A model generated the notes under the pieces. That model made no database searches, was not told the origin of the DNA, and saw only the letters and a program-made list of their open reading frames with translations. A stretch of 64,000 nucleotides of DNA from the NCBI GenBank assembly GCA_963931925.1, contig OZ007580.1, forward strand, positions 185,001 to 249,000, given 5' to 3'. The position numbers and the translations under genes were made by a program. Below, in pieces: positions 1 to 11,872 of the stretch. Positions within the stretch are counted from its first letter, which is position 1; each line of letters starts with the position of its first letter. Source of the stretch: Onchidella celtica. Taxonomy: Eukaryota; Mollusca; Gastropoda; Systellommatophora; Onchidiidae.

Positions 1-956
1 CAGCCGGGAATGCCATAGGCGGCCCCTGGGGGAGGGACACAGAAAACGTTTCCAATTTTGTTAACAAGCTCAAAGTTCAACATCTGGCGATATAAATATA
101 GAGATCGGATACCAAACTGACATTGAACTACACATTGCTGTTGTAGAGATCTAGTTTAGGGAGGATTGTTGCCCTTGGCATTTACACCTCACTTTTTTCT
201 TGTTTGTTCCACTGAATGTTGTGATTTTTCTCCTTGCTTTTTATTTCCCTCCTAGCCCTCAAAAGCTACGGCAGCTCCCTAATGGGCTGTCTCCATCTTG
301 GCTCCTCATTTTTTCTTTCTTCTGGCGCTGTTCCTGTCAGCTGGCGCCATGATAGTCCAGTCTTAGAGAGAGAGACAAAGTTCTCCCGTGTGGAAGGGTT
401 TCTGCCCCATGGGAGGGGAGGTAATGATGGTAGTTATTTATTTCATTTATTTGTTGTCGCCCCTGCTGGTGGCAAGTGCCAAAGTTTTTCTAGTTGTGTC
501 GCTGCTCAGTGCAGGGACTGGCTTTTTTTTATTTTTTTATGACACATTACACTGGCTGAAACACTATTTATAGAACACAGAAACTGTTTCAGCCCGGCCA
601 CAAGATACCCGGGCCAATCAAACTCGCCGAATTCTGCCCGTCGCCCACAGCACATAATTATGAATGATGTCAGAAATGCATCCCGTCCCTTCATAGTAAA
701 AGGTAAAATCCTAAACTCCAGCAGCACAGTGACAGTTTGTGGATATAGATTAGATTAGATTGAAAGAGGGAATGATTCATCTTGGCATTGAGTGTCTGTA
801 GCAGAAGACAAAATGCAACAGAAGATGTGGCACACACATACACACACACACTATGCACAGATACACTGGAGGAATTGACCAACTTACCCAGCAGGTGGAC
901 GCCATGAGCTGACTCGTGCAGGAAAATATCTTGAGCCCTGTATCTGTCTGTGCTGT
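1..956. other. Anonymous DNA, no gene recognised
   Basis: No open frame here looks like a known protein. About 45 bp near 161-207 (core GCCCTTGGCATTTACACCTC) is nearly the same as 29380-29427, so a piece of an unnamed dispersed repeat lies here. A short CA-rich run is at 838-851. Confidence 0.5.
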
Positions 957-2056
957 GGATGGATAGATGGATGGATGGATCGATGGATTAATGGATGGAT
1001 AGATAGATGGGTGGATGGATAGATGGATGGGTAGATGGATGGATGGATGGATAGATGGATGGATGGATAGATGGATGGATGGATGGGTGGATGGATGGAT
1101 AGATGGATGGATGGATAGATGGATGGATGTATGGATGGATGGATAGATGGATGGATGGATAGATGGATGGATGGATAGATGGATAGATGGATGGATGGAT
1201 GGGTGGATGGATGGATAGATAGATGGATGGATAGATGGATTGATAGATGGATGGGTAGATGGATGGATGGATGGATGGATAGATGGATGGATGATGGCTG
1301 GATGGATGGATGGATGGGTAGATGGGTGGATGGGTAGATGGATGGATGGGTGGATGGATGGATGGATAGGTAGAGGGATGGGTGGGTGGATGGGTGGGCG
1401 GATGGGTAGATGGATGGATGGATGGATGGATGGATGGGTGGATGGGTGGGCGGATGGGTAGATGGATGGATGGATGGATGGATGGATGGATGGGTGGATG
1501 GGTGGGCGGATGGGTAGATGGATGGATGGATGGATGGATAGGTAGATGGATGGATGGATAGGTAGGTGGATGGATGGATGGATGGATGGGTGGGTGGCTG
1601 GATGGATGGGTGGATGGATAGATGGATGGATGGATGGATAGATGGATGATGGGTGGATGGACGGATAGATGGATGGATGGATGGCTGGATGGCTGGATGG
1701 ATGGATGTAGATGGGTAGATGGATGGATTGATGGATGGATGGATGGATGGCTGGATGGATGGATGGATGGGTGAATGGATGGATGGGTGGATGGGCAGAT
1801 GGATGGATGGGTAGATGGATGGATGGGTGGATAGGTAGATGGATGGGTGGATGGATGAGTGGATGGATGGATGGATGGGTAGAATGATGGATTGGTTTGT
1901 GGATGGATAGATGGATGGATGGATGGATGGATGAATGAGTGGATGTATGGATAAATGCATGGATGGATGGACTGGTGGGTTGGTGGGTGGATGGATGAGT
2001 GGATGGATGGATATATGGATGGTTCGATGGATGAATGGGTGGATGGGTGGATGGAT
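957..2056. repeat. GGAT/GATA-type tetranucleotide array, 1.1 kb
   Basis: The stretch is an uninterrupted run of GGAT units with scattered AGAT, GGGT, GGCT and GGCG variants. Because the unit is 4 bp and lacks stops in several frames, it gives long artificial open frames on both strands (Ser-Ile-His-Pro and Trp-Met-Asp-Gly repeats). Those are not genes. Confidence 0.97.
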
Positions 2057-3078
2057 ACATCTATTCTAGGTTTCAGACCACCTAAGATAACATGTGTGTC
2101 ATATTATCATACTATTGTCCTCAGTATAAAGGTTATACATGTACTATAGTTCAATATTACCAGTAGCTACATGTATATAGTTGATTATTGTGTCTTTATC
2201 TTTCATGTCGCAGGTTCTGTATGATTCCTTATTGGTCAGTTGATAAACAATACACGTGCTTCATCGTTGTGTTTACATGTGACCCCCCCCCCCCCTCCCC
2301 AACTGACCTCAGGTGCAGCCCGCCCCCCCTCCCCCCCACCACCCCCCAAACTGCCCACATTAACACATCGTCCCCTTAGAATGACAAGGTTCTAACTCCC
2401 TTCCATCAACTTTTGAGAAATCGAGTACTGAAGTTTCATGTGGTCATAGTTCTTAGAGCAAAGATTTTTTTTTTCATTTTAGTAATACTTTCAAATTACA
2501 CACGGAATCTGACTGATACTTTGACACACAACGGAGAAGGCCTGTAGACGTAGTGTGTAGTGTATGACTCAGTTTCAGCCACAAAGTGGGGATAGGACCT
2601 TGTCATTCTACTGGGACAATGGAGCCACTGAGATCAGCTCTAACACCCCCCACCCCCCCCCCCCTTCCTACCTGTAACATAGAACATTTTCTTCCCCGCC
2701 GGAGGAGACAGGTGCGTGGGTCGTGGCTCCCAAACCACGTGCTCTCTGATTCCACCAAGCGCCAAGATTGCTGTGTTCTGGAATGCTTGTAGTGCCTTCG
2801 TTTCGTCCAATCACAGCCACACGTCCCGAGTAGCGGTAAAATGATTGGCGCACAGCTGAGTGACCAGCCAATAGGACTCGGAGTGTGTAACACGCCCGCT
2901 TTAAGGCGTCGTCAGGGACATTTCTGCTGGCTGATGTCACAACATAAGACATTATGTGCTTTGGCTTTCTCTGCCATCTTATTATAAAAAACAACAACAA
3001 TAGTGTCAGGAGTAATTCATTGTGGTGCAATTTTCGCCCTACGATACAGCTTAAATAACCATTTCAAAGTGCACAACT
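2057..3078. other. Anonymous DNA with C-tracts and a CCAAT cluster
   Basis: No coding sequence is recognised. Long C homopolymers occur at about 2283-2296, 2320-2345 and 2647-2663. A GC-richer block at 2700-2940 carries the CCAAT cluster listed separately. Confidence 0.5.
2736..2872. promoter_or_regulatory. Possible promoter-like cluster: E-box plus three CCAAT boxes
   Basis: Seen: a CACGTG palindrome at 2736-2741, CCAAT at 2807-2811, an inverted CCAAT (ATTGG) at 2844-2848 and CCAAT at 2868-2872, in a locally GC-rich block. In animals, two or three CCAAT boxes about 25-40 bp apart are typical of NF-Y-driven promoters. No adjacent first exon is recognisable, so promoter function is only a guess. 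Confidence 0.25.
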
Positions 3079-3198
3079 AATTTTCTCAAGTGTCAACTAA
3101 TCTAACCCAATTTTCTCAAGTGTCAACTGATCTAACCCAATTTTCTCAAGTGTCAACTGATCTAACCCAATTTTCTCAAGTGTCAACTGATCTAACCC
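3079..3198. repeat. 30-bp tandem repeat, four copies
   Basis: Four head-to-tail 30-bp units start at 3079, 3109, 3139 and 3169, each containing TTTTCTCAAGTGTCAACT. The first copy differs by one base (ACTAAT instead of ACTGAT); the other three look identical, suggesting recent expansion. Confidence 0.95.
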
Positions 3199-4502
3199 AA
3201 GCGCTTTTGTAGCTGCCGATTGTGTTGGTTCAAGTTTCAGGTTTTCTCTTTAAGAAGTTGTGAAAATGTAAAATACAATGATCTTGGTTTTGGCTCCACT
3301 CTAGTAAGCCCACAGCATCGGAAACGATTAATACGCTTTCAATTCCGAAGGCGCAATTTCCCTATCAGAAATGATTGGATTGGTGCGCATGAAATCTATA
3401 TTAAGATTGTAGAATAAGCAAAGATACTAGAAACTATAGGCTGAGACACCGTCTTCTTCGCACCAGTGAAAAAAACGTGTACCCAATTTGCGCACTGATC
3501 AGGGTCGGGGCCCATGGGGCATAGACCTTGTATGGAAAGAATTCTTGATGTAGCAGTAAATTTGTGATGTAAAATTGTGGCAGCGCTACTGCGACTAAAA
3601 AAAACAAACATAGCCAGAGTTTTCCTATAGCGATTAAGATTATAATTCCACAATAAGTGACGTCAATCCAGGCCTGTAGTGATGGCTGAACAGTGAACAA
3701 AAAGCAATATTTTCCCTATTTGGCTTTGTAAAATACGGCACTTTTCATGACTTCTGCTCGTTTGCCGCTTGGTGGCGGTGCGAAATCTATGCACACTAAA
3801 ATCACTGGCTGTCTTATCTCATCGACTGTAGGAACTTTGGAATATGGGAAGATTTCTAGACCACAAAAGAAAGAGAGAGGGAGAGAATGGTGGATTCACA
3901 GGTTTATCCCGGATCATGCCGGGTACCTCAACTAGTAAGGTAAAATGTAAAAAGTAAAGACACAAGATGAAGCTATTATTGTGATTGTCTCCACCATTCT
4001 ATCAGAACATAATGATTGCGCTGCTGCAGAGTTTTGACTAATTTGTCTTGCTCTTTTCCTGACAGTCCCACCCATTCCCTTTCTCATGTTCTCTACAGCA
4101 AGAAATGACTACAATAAACATCTCTGCCATCTTTCTACCCAGACGTATCTTTGTATCACTAGTCTGATGCTGATCATGCCATCATGCAACATTTAGGCAA
4201 ATTAAAAATCTTCAAAACCCAGGAAAAAACCAGATACGACAATTTGCCCACACTACAAAACTGTTGCTTACACAGGACGGGGATACCTTAAGCCTCTGTA
4301 TATTTCTGGTAGAAATAACCTAGACCTCTTGGTTTCATGACACTAGCACTGCGGAGATTGCTGGGCACTGCACGCACATGGTGGCAACTGTGTGTTCTAC
4401 TGGCCGAGCCCGGTCTGTACCCAGATGTTGCGTAACTGTCACCTGTACAGATGGGGAGAGGGCGGGGATCAGTCGATTTTCTCGGGTGGGGTGGGAGTCC
4501 AG

Positions 4503-4536
<34 letters not shown>

Positions 4537-6583
4537 ATAAAAGAAAATGTGCGTGTGCTGTGGGGGGGGGGGGAATTACAGTTTGTCACGTGGATAATGA
4601 CGGAGATGTCGGTGAAGATCGCTGAAGCAACAATGGTTAATGATTGTGTGTGTGTTTTCTTCTTGGCAGCGATTAAATACCATCTTTCCCGCTGTCAGTC
4701 TACCCTTGTCACAGTCATCGTCCCTGTTGTCTGCCTACCCTTGTCACAGTCATCTTTCCTGCTGTCTACAGTTCTCACAGCCAACTTTCCCATCAACTGT
4801 AATGTCTCTGTTCCGGTTTGTAAGTGCTGTCATCACAGAGTTATTGCCCATCGCCATTACAGTAATCAATGAATCATCGCTGGGGTGGGGGGGGGGCAGA
4901 CATTATTGTCTTGTTATCTTTGAATGAGGGCAATTTTGTCACTGGCTGGCTGGATCACTTGTGTGCACAGGAGTGGGAGTGGTGGGTGGTAGGGTCAAGG
5001 TCAGGGCAAATAGAATCCGAATGGGGGGGGGGGGAGGATGTGTCAGTCACGTGATCTCAGTGGGGCCAGCTGGAGGCTAAGGGCGTGTCCACGTGATAAA
5101 CTCCGTCACCAGGACTGTCAAACTAGTTCTAAAATAATTGCAGGGAAGTGCACAATGTAGATTTTCCCCTGGCCCAAAATGTACTTGACAAATTTGTATG
5201 AAAGTAAAACATTATGAAATCTAGATCGTCATGCAGAGTGAGTGGACGAATGGCCTGGTCACTTTAGAGCTGTCCACCTTCCAGACTCCGTAGAATTGGA
5301 AAAGTTGGGATGTCGCGGATACAACTCGTAATGAGTTTTCAAAGATAACAAATGAAAAGTCGGAGTTGTGTGACGTCCGGGAGATGGAACTGATGGCAAG
5401 TGTAGGTGGTCTGGTGTTTCTGGTCCAGTCTTTCATGGCATGTCCATGCAAAGGTGATAAGGTGTACACAATCATGCTATTCCAACAAGAACCGTAGATC
5501 ACTGTGCCCGTTGGGAAAATACCCCCCCTCCGCTTCCTTGACAATTCAATAAATCAGCAAATAAAAAACTAAACGACCAAGGTGACCTTTTCCTGAGCCT
5601 GTAGACAACATGGACGGTCAGCAATAAACCATCAAGGTCGTTCATTTAGGCTTAGTTAAGTTACAACCCTAAATGACAACCCTAAGCTATTAGTTTTCTT
5701 CCTGACTACTTTCGTAATTACATTTGTATTTCATCTTGATCCACGCAGTACAGGGAGAGAATTAGTGCTGTGACGTCCAGTCATGATGACACACTTGGTA
5801 GCCAAGACAAACATTCTGTAGGTCCGGATGTCTAGAGTTATTGGCCTTTACGGTTCCCGTTACTCATTCGGGAACTTAAGAAAAATCTCAGTTGGGCCGT
5901 GCCAGACATATCTCAGAGATGATTCAAGGACAGTGGTGGAACTGGTCAACTCTGGCATAGAATCCGGAATCTGGCAGGATTTGAGTACACAGTGGGGCCG
6001 CTGTTTGAGCTATCCATGATCATTGATGTCTTGAAGGCTGAAGGTTCAAACCCAGAGGAACAGAGAGGAAAATTGTCTTTAAAAATGTAAACACAGAAGA
6101 TTGGAGGCCGTCATAGGTTGGACCTCACAAGGTAAGGTTTGATCCACGCGCTTAGTCAGGTGGTGACTTGGGGACATTTCAGTCAGGTGGTGACTTGGGG
6201 ACGTTTCAGTCAAGAAAAATAAAATCATGACATAAAAATAAATTAAAGCTGGGGGTGATGGAGGCTGTAGGGCATTCAGGGACTGAAAGAGGACGAATGT
6301 GTTTAGAATAGAGAGAACCAGGGACGTAGAGACAGACAGACAGACACATGGAGACAGAGAGAGACAGAAAGAAAGCAAGAGGGAGAACTGAGCTAGATCT
6401 ACGTGTCTCTGATGTTTTACTTACTGTAGTATTGAGTAGTGTAGTAGTCGGCTTCTGTTAGCGCGTCAGTCTCAGCCTCCTGCGCTGCAGCTGTGGTGGT
6501 GGGGGGGGGGGGTGGTAAAAGAATCATTAGTTGGTGCTTGGGGTAGGTGAGGGAAGTGGAGGGATTAGACTGCAGTGGTGATA
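3199..6583. other. Anonymous DNA, no gene recognised
   Basis: The open frames here are short, low in complexity and match no family I know. Minor repeats are a GT run at 4504-4534, G-tracts near 4561-4573, 4888-4897, 5024-5033 and 6500-6512, and two 27-bp copies at 6154-6207 (core AGTCAGGTGGTGACTTGGGG). I cannot exclude small exons of an intron-rich gene. Confidence 0.45.
4504..4534. repeat. (GT)n microsatellite
   Basis: About fifteen uninterrupted GT dinucleotides, followed by a G-tract 27 bases later. Confidence 0.95.
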
Positions 6584-6853
6584 GTTGTTGTTGCTGTTCT
6601 TGTTGTTGTTGTTGCTGCTGTTGTTGATGTTGTTGTTGCTGTTGTTGTTGTTGTTGTTGTTGTTGCTGCTGCTGTTGTTGTTGTTGCTGTTGTTATTGTT
6701 GCTGTTCTTGCTGTTGCTGCTGTTGTTGTTGCTGTTGCTGTTGTTGTTGCTGTTGTTATTGTTGCTGTTGTTGTTGTTGGTGGTGTTGTTGTTGCTGTTG
6801 CTGTTGTTGTTGTTGCTGCTTTTGTTGTGGTTGCTGTTGTTGTTGTTGTTGCT

Positions 6854-6884
<31 letters not shown>

Positions 6885-6945
6885 TTGTTGTTGTTGCCGT
6901 TGCTGCTGTTGATGTTGTTGTTGTTCCTGTTGTTGTTGTTGCTGT
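6584..6945. repeat. TGT/TGC trinucleotide array, left half
   Basis: An imperfect (TGY)n array, open in several frames, which explains the artificial poly-Leu, poly-Val and poly-Thr frames. Its last five bases, GCTGT (6941-6945), are duplicated at 13420-13424 on the far side of element A. The array was therefore one block before element A entered it. Confidence 0.97.
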
Positions 6946-8136
6946 TGTCACGAGTGGAGTGAGCGGAATTCAGAGATTACGGGGGCATGGAAGTGGGGAA
7001 CGACTCACGGGATAGTGAGGCTGCTCACCTATATTGACTTCTGTTAGTTAACGTTAAATCGTGCATGTTGTGAGTGGTGGGGGGTCTGAATGAGGCGAGA
7101 GCGCTGTATTACTATCACTGCACACTAAGACGTCCAAGGAAGCGGACGCGGGAGAAAGCCCCAGAGGGCGGACATAAGGAGAGCAGTCGGAAGACTTGGG
7201 AGTAGTGTTTTTTCCAGTGATGACTGGTAGGTGGAACGATGATTAATAATTATGATTGATGTATTATATTCGTCTATTAGCATGATGTAAGTAAGTATAT
7301 GTGAGGAATGTGGAAGTCCTTGATACTGTATATAGCAATGTGCGCCATGAGCGATAGATGTAAGTTGAGTTCATGGATTTGTAGCGAGAGTGAATATTGT
7401 GTACTACGGTGGAGGTGTGTTACCGTAAGATGTTTGGTGAGTGAAATGTGAACTATTGTGTGTACGCTTCATGAGTTGTAAGGAGGGGTGAAGTGAATAG
7501 AAGTGGTATGGTATTGTACCAATGTAATGTTATTCTTGTAGGTGCCGGGGACGGGCCGAAGAGCCACCTACGGTGAGCACAGGGGATAGGCCAGCATAGG
7601 GCCGGAGGCCACACATAGGCAGAAGTGAAGCTGTCGGTGCAGGACAGTAGAGGCACATGAGTCGTGGCAGTCTGGCCAACGACAGGGACGTATATATGAT
7701 TGTGAATGTGCTATTGAAATGCTAATGTGCTATTGCCATGTTGATGTGCTATTGAAATGCTAATGTGCTATTGCCATGTTGATGTGCTATTGGAATGCTA
7801 ATGTGTTATGGCAATAGGAAGGGGCTATTGAGAGACTGCGGTGCCAGTGAAATATTAATGTGCTATTAAGACATGGAGAGGAGAAGCTGAGACCGAAGTG
7901 TCTTTAGAAAGTAACTACCGGGTTGTGGACCCGAGGAAGTGTGCGTAAGGGAGAAGGCCGTTGTACGGCAGTTGAATTGAATAATATAATGTCTGTATTT
8001 GCGCTATTATCTTTATGTGTATGTATAATAAATGTGTGAGTCTGATGGGTTGTTCTGTTAAGTGTTAAACTTGTTCGTTCGTGATTGTTGTCTTGTTATA
8101 ATCATTATTATATCTCCCAGTCTGGGATTTGTGACA
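6946..8136 (+). repeat. 5' LTR of element A
   Basis: It starts TGTCACGAG and ends GTGACA. It carries six alternating 19-bp units at 7706-7819 (ATGTGCTATTG-type), a possible TATA box at 7328-7334, an AATAAA at 8027-8032 and a small palindrome, CCCAGTCTGGG, just before the end. The 3' copy has the same length. Confidence 0.95.
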
Positions 8137-8182
8137 CTGGGGGCTCGTCCGTTGTGACACTGGGGGCTCGTCCGTTGTGACA
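8137..8182 (+). promoter_or_regulatory. Primer-binding site for tRNA-Pro, duplicated
   Basis: One base after the LTR comes TGGGGGCTCGTCCG (8138-8151), which matches the start of the classic proline-tRNA primer site known from murine leukaemia virus. The 23-bp block 8137-8159 is repeated exactly at 8160-8182, giving two potential priming sites. Element B has a single copy. Confidence 0.85.
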
Positions 8183-9175
8183 CGTCCATTTTCGTAATAT
8201 TTGGTTGTAGTTAGTTAGTAGGTATTTGTCAGTGGGCATTTGTTACTTTAGTTTTTGTCCACGTAGTACTTATCTTGTGGTAGGAATTTGTGCTGTCTTT
8301 GTTCGTGGGATGAATGGAAATTTCATGACGGTATGATATATGTGTTTTTATGAATATGTATTGATGCATGTATTTTGATGAATATGTATTACTGTGTACT
8401 TAAATTTCTGCAGAGAGTGTGTGTGCCAGCCTGTAGAGGTCAAGCAGCCAGAGCTCTGATTAAAGGGAGGAGTATACTCAAAAATTCAAAAGTTAAGTGA
8501 AAACAAAATTTTTGTGCCCTGGATTGTGGGCTGTCTCTTTGATCTGTCTTTTTCTCTGTTTTTGCTGTTTTCGTTGTAATTGATTGTACGGGCGGTGGCG
8601 CGGGTTTGCCGTGGTGAGCGTAGTTTATCCTCTTCGGGAGGTCGGCTAAACTTGGAACCGCGTTCATCACAGTGAACAGTTCTGTAGGGACCTGTATTTT
8701 TGTTTAGATTGTGCCGTTCCATCTTCCTCGTTGTTTTAGGAAGACGTTTCTCTTGTCCCTCTCTTACCTATCTGTAGATACGTTCTTTTTTTTCAGACTC
8801 TGTTCTTGTTCGTACCTTGTAGTGTAATCGGCGTAGTTAGGTTGCATTTTTTTTTCCATTATATTTTCTTTTTTAGGTCTTTGTCTTAGTCTGGTTCGTT
8901 GTCCTTGATGTCCTTGTGGTCCTTCTACTGAATTTCCTCATTCTTGTCCTTTCTAGTCTCTGTTGTTATTTAATAGTGCTATACATTTTATGAACATAGA
9001 ATTAGTTAGAAATAGTATGCTATAAAATGTTCAGTAGGTAAATTTCTGAATTGTATTTGAGACAATTGGGTGTTGTTATATCTGGTGTGATCTCAGGTCT
9101 CTGGTCGTGTCGTTAGTGATCATACCGACAGGTTGGTCGTTCTCATAATAGATACCATAACCATAAATCTGTGAA
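8183..9175 (+). other. Leader of element A, non-coding
   Basis: T-rich untranslated leader between primer site and gag. It is clearly homologous to the leader of element B (21596-22539, reverse strand). No gene is seen in it. Confidence 0.7.
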
Positions 9176-10160
9176 ATGGCGGATCTCCGTGAGCTCATGA
9201 AATTGGGTACGGAACTTGGCCTTGAGGGAGAGGAGCTGCGCAGCTGGATTAAAGAACAGCAGGCAGAATTGCGCGAGGAGCGTGCTAAAGATAGGGAGCG
9301 AGAAAAAGAGGATAAGGAACAGGAAAGGGAGTTAAAGTTAAAGGAGATAGAGGCGCAAGTAAAGATTGCGGAGTTGGAAATCCAAAAGAATGCGCCAACA
9401 GAAACAGTTGAGCGGCAGGGGCAAAATAAAAGTGGTGTTAGGATTAAGCTGCCTACGTTCGACGACGGGAAGGACGACATAGACGCCTTCCTTTACAGGT
9501 TCGAACTGAACGCACAACTGCAATGGGGCGAGAATAAACAATTATGGTCCACGTACCTGGCTTCCTTGTTGCAGGGGCGAGCGTTAACCTACTTTAAAGA
9601 GCTACAGCGCGAAGACGTACATGATTATGATAAGCTGAAGTCTTTGCTGCTTCGCCGATTTGCGCGTACCGAGGAATATTTCCGGGAGCAGTTTAGGCGA
9701 GCACGTGCGGATACCAGGGAGGACTTTGCTGCCTTCGTCGCGAGACTAGCAGAATATTTCACGAACTGGGTGGACTTGGCGCATGTGGGCGCGGATTTTG
9801 CTAAATTGAAAGACCTAATGATCCGTGACCAGCTGTACGCGTCGTGCCATAAAGATCTGGTGGCTTTCCTGAAAGAAAACGAACCCACGACGGTGCAGGA
9901 GGCGTCTAAGTTGGCGGAAGCATACCGTACGGCACATCCGTCCAAACCAGTAGCGAGGGCGTACGTGCAGGATGCTGGTTACGTCGCCGTGGTTGAGGGG
10001 TCGCCGGCAGGACATAAAGACAGGTCGCGTCAGCGTGGTGCCTATAACGGGCAGGCCCAGGGGCAACGTAGGGGGTATCACAAATCACCTGCATATGGAT
10101 CCGGTAAGTTTGACCGAGCAGGAGGGCTAGGTCGCGGTAATGGCCGAGGGCGATTTGTGA
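9176..10160 (+). pseudogene. gag: gag of element A, truncated after the capsid region
   Basis: The frame opens at the ATG that aligns with the gag start of element B. Residues 1-80 form a charged Glu/Lys/Arg coiled coil. Residues about 95-275 are the capsid-like core, with a SCAN-like stretch (EYFREQFRRAR and DLMIRDQLYASCHKDL). A Gly/Arg-rich tail follows, then the gag match ends near residue 328, before the zinc knuckles. Translation continues a few codons through the inverted LTR fragment and stops at 10204. The coiled coil lacks the Glu-Arg-Glu-Ala-Lys-Ala-Gln repeats of element B and is shorter by about 58 residues. It could still make a capsid-like protein without an RNA-binding knuckle. 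Confidence 0.9.
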
Positions 10161-10210
10161 CCCAGTGTCACAAATCCCAGACTGGGAGATGTAATAAGTT
10201 ATGACAGGAC
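10161..10210 (-). repeat. Inverted LTR-end fragment at the deletion joint of element A
   Basis: These 50 bases match, in reverse orientation, the U5 end of a B-type LTR plus the first bases of its primer region (compare 22550-22599). The sequence CCCAGTGTCACAAATCCCAG is shared exactly, with two mismatches further on. It joins gag directly to the tail of integrase (TWKGPY motif). Element A's own LTR ends differ here, so the fragment came from a B-like relative. Confidence 0.85.
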
Positions 10211-11872
10211 ATGGAAAGGTCCTTATGTTATTGAGCGAGTTGTTTCAAAGGTAGATTACGCTATCCACATTGATGGATCGAGTAAGGTTTTCCATGTTAA
10301 TATGCTACAGAGGTTTTATGAGAGACCAGAGTATCTGTGTGCACAGACGAAACCAGAGGAGAGTGTCTTCTCTATTGCTTGTACGGGGGTCGTAGACCAG
10401 TTGGACTGTGACGTAAGCGACACCGAGGCGCAGGAAGAGTTACAAATTCAATTGCCGGAGTTAACTCCGACACAAGGTTACAGGGACGTAAAAATTAACC
10501 CTGACCTTACGAGTTCAAGGAGTAGGGAACTTAAGACCCTGTTAGCATCATTCCCGGATGTTATTACGGATTTGCCGGGTCGCACTACGGTGATCCAGCA
10601 CCAAATAAAGTTGACTTCGGATAAGCCAGTATTTCTTAGACCTTATCCGCTGCCTTTTTCTTCGAGAGATAGAGTTATAAAGGAAGTTGAGTCAATGTTG
10701 AAGTTAGATGTGATAGAACCATCAACATCGCCGTATTCATCACCCATCGTCCTCGTGAAAAAACTTGATGGATCGGTGCGGTTCTGTATTGATTTTCGAA
10801 GATTGAACACTATTACGGTAGGCGATAGGGAGCCTATTCCGTTTCAGGAGGAACTAATAGCTTCATTGGCCGGGTCCACGTGGTTTTCCAAGATAGATTT
10901 AACGAAAGGTTATTGGGAAATCCCTCTTACTGAGGAGTCTAAACAATACACGGCGTTCCAAACGCTTGGATTATTCCGATTTAAGGTCATGCCATTTGGG
11001 TTGGTAAATGCGCCAGCGACGTTTGCACGATTAATGAGACTGGTGTTGAAGGACATACCTAATGTCGTGTCATTCTTTGACGATATAGCATGTCATACGT
11101 CGACATGGTCTGATCATATTCAGACACTAACAGTAATTTTTAAACGATTACGTCATTTTGGGTTTACTGCTAAACCCGCAAAGATGGATTTGGCATGTCC
11201 AGAGATAGTATTCTTAGGACATATCGTGGGTAGAGGTGTTCAGAGACCTGAAGTAACAAAAATTGACAAATTAGTAGGGTTGCAAATCCCTAGAACAAAG
11301 AAACAAGGCAGAAGCTTAGTGGGAATTTTAAATTATTACAGAAAGTTCATTCCAAATTTTTCCTCCTTGTCATCTTCTCTTACTGACCTTACTAAGAAGG
11401 GACAACCCGATAAGGTCCAGTGGACGTCTGAATGTCAGACAGCATTTGATAATTTGGTGACAGCATTATCATCGTCACCCATTCTGATATTACCCGATTT
11501 TCGATCTAATTTTATCCTCAGAACGGATGCGTCGGACTCTGGTGTCGGCGCTTGTCTTCTACAGGAGAAGAACGAATGTTTCCATCCTGTATGTTATGTC
11601 AGTAGGAAGTTATTGCAGAGAGAAAGAAAGTATTCTGTGATAGAGCGTGAGTCTCTTGCCATTGTGTGGTCCGTCCAGAAATTAGGACGTTATCTCATGG
11701 GACGAGAATTTTGTATCCAGACAGACCACAAGCCAATAACGTTTTGTCGAAGAATCGTTCGTCCAGCCCACGCTTGTCTAGATGGGCATTGGCTTTGCAG
11801 CCGTATACCTTCGTTATTCAACCAATTCCAGGAACCAGCAATCATATCGCCGACTACCTTAGTCGAGCCTAG
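10211..11872 (+). pseudogene. pol: pol remnant of element A: integrase tail, RT, RNase H
   Basis: It begins with the integrase C-terminal motif TWKGPYVIER, then runs directly into reverse transcriptase, so integrase lies upstream of RT. RT motifs seen are SPIVLVKK, FCIDFRRLN, FSKIDLTKGYW, MPFGLVNAPATF and the catalytic box FFDD (11079-11090). A codon is lost in the usual FQTPLGL motif. RNase H starts at RTDASDSGVGA. At the T-run 11742-11745 one base is missing relative to element B, and the true end (ADYLSRA, 11872) lies in another frame. The uninterrupted frame therefore runs on to 11930 with a wrong tail. Integrase catalytic core and protease are absent, so this copy cannot be autonomous. 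Confidence 0.92.

Noticed and set aside
777-2060. A 427-codon Ser-Ile-His-Pro frame and its reverse partners
   Set aside because: They are translations of the GGAT tetranucleotide array; the frame is open only because the unit lacks stops.
4378-4872. A 164-codon frame
   Set aside because: It runs through a GT microsatellite and G-tracts and shows no recognisable domain.
6565-7015. Poly-Thr/Ala, poly-Val and poly-Leu frames, looking like membrane proteins
   Set aside because: All three are frames of the TGY trinucleotide array.
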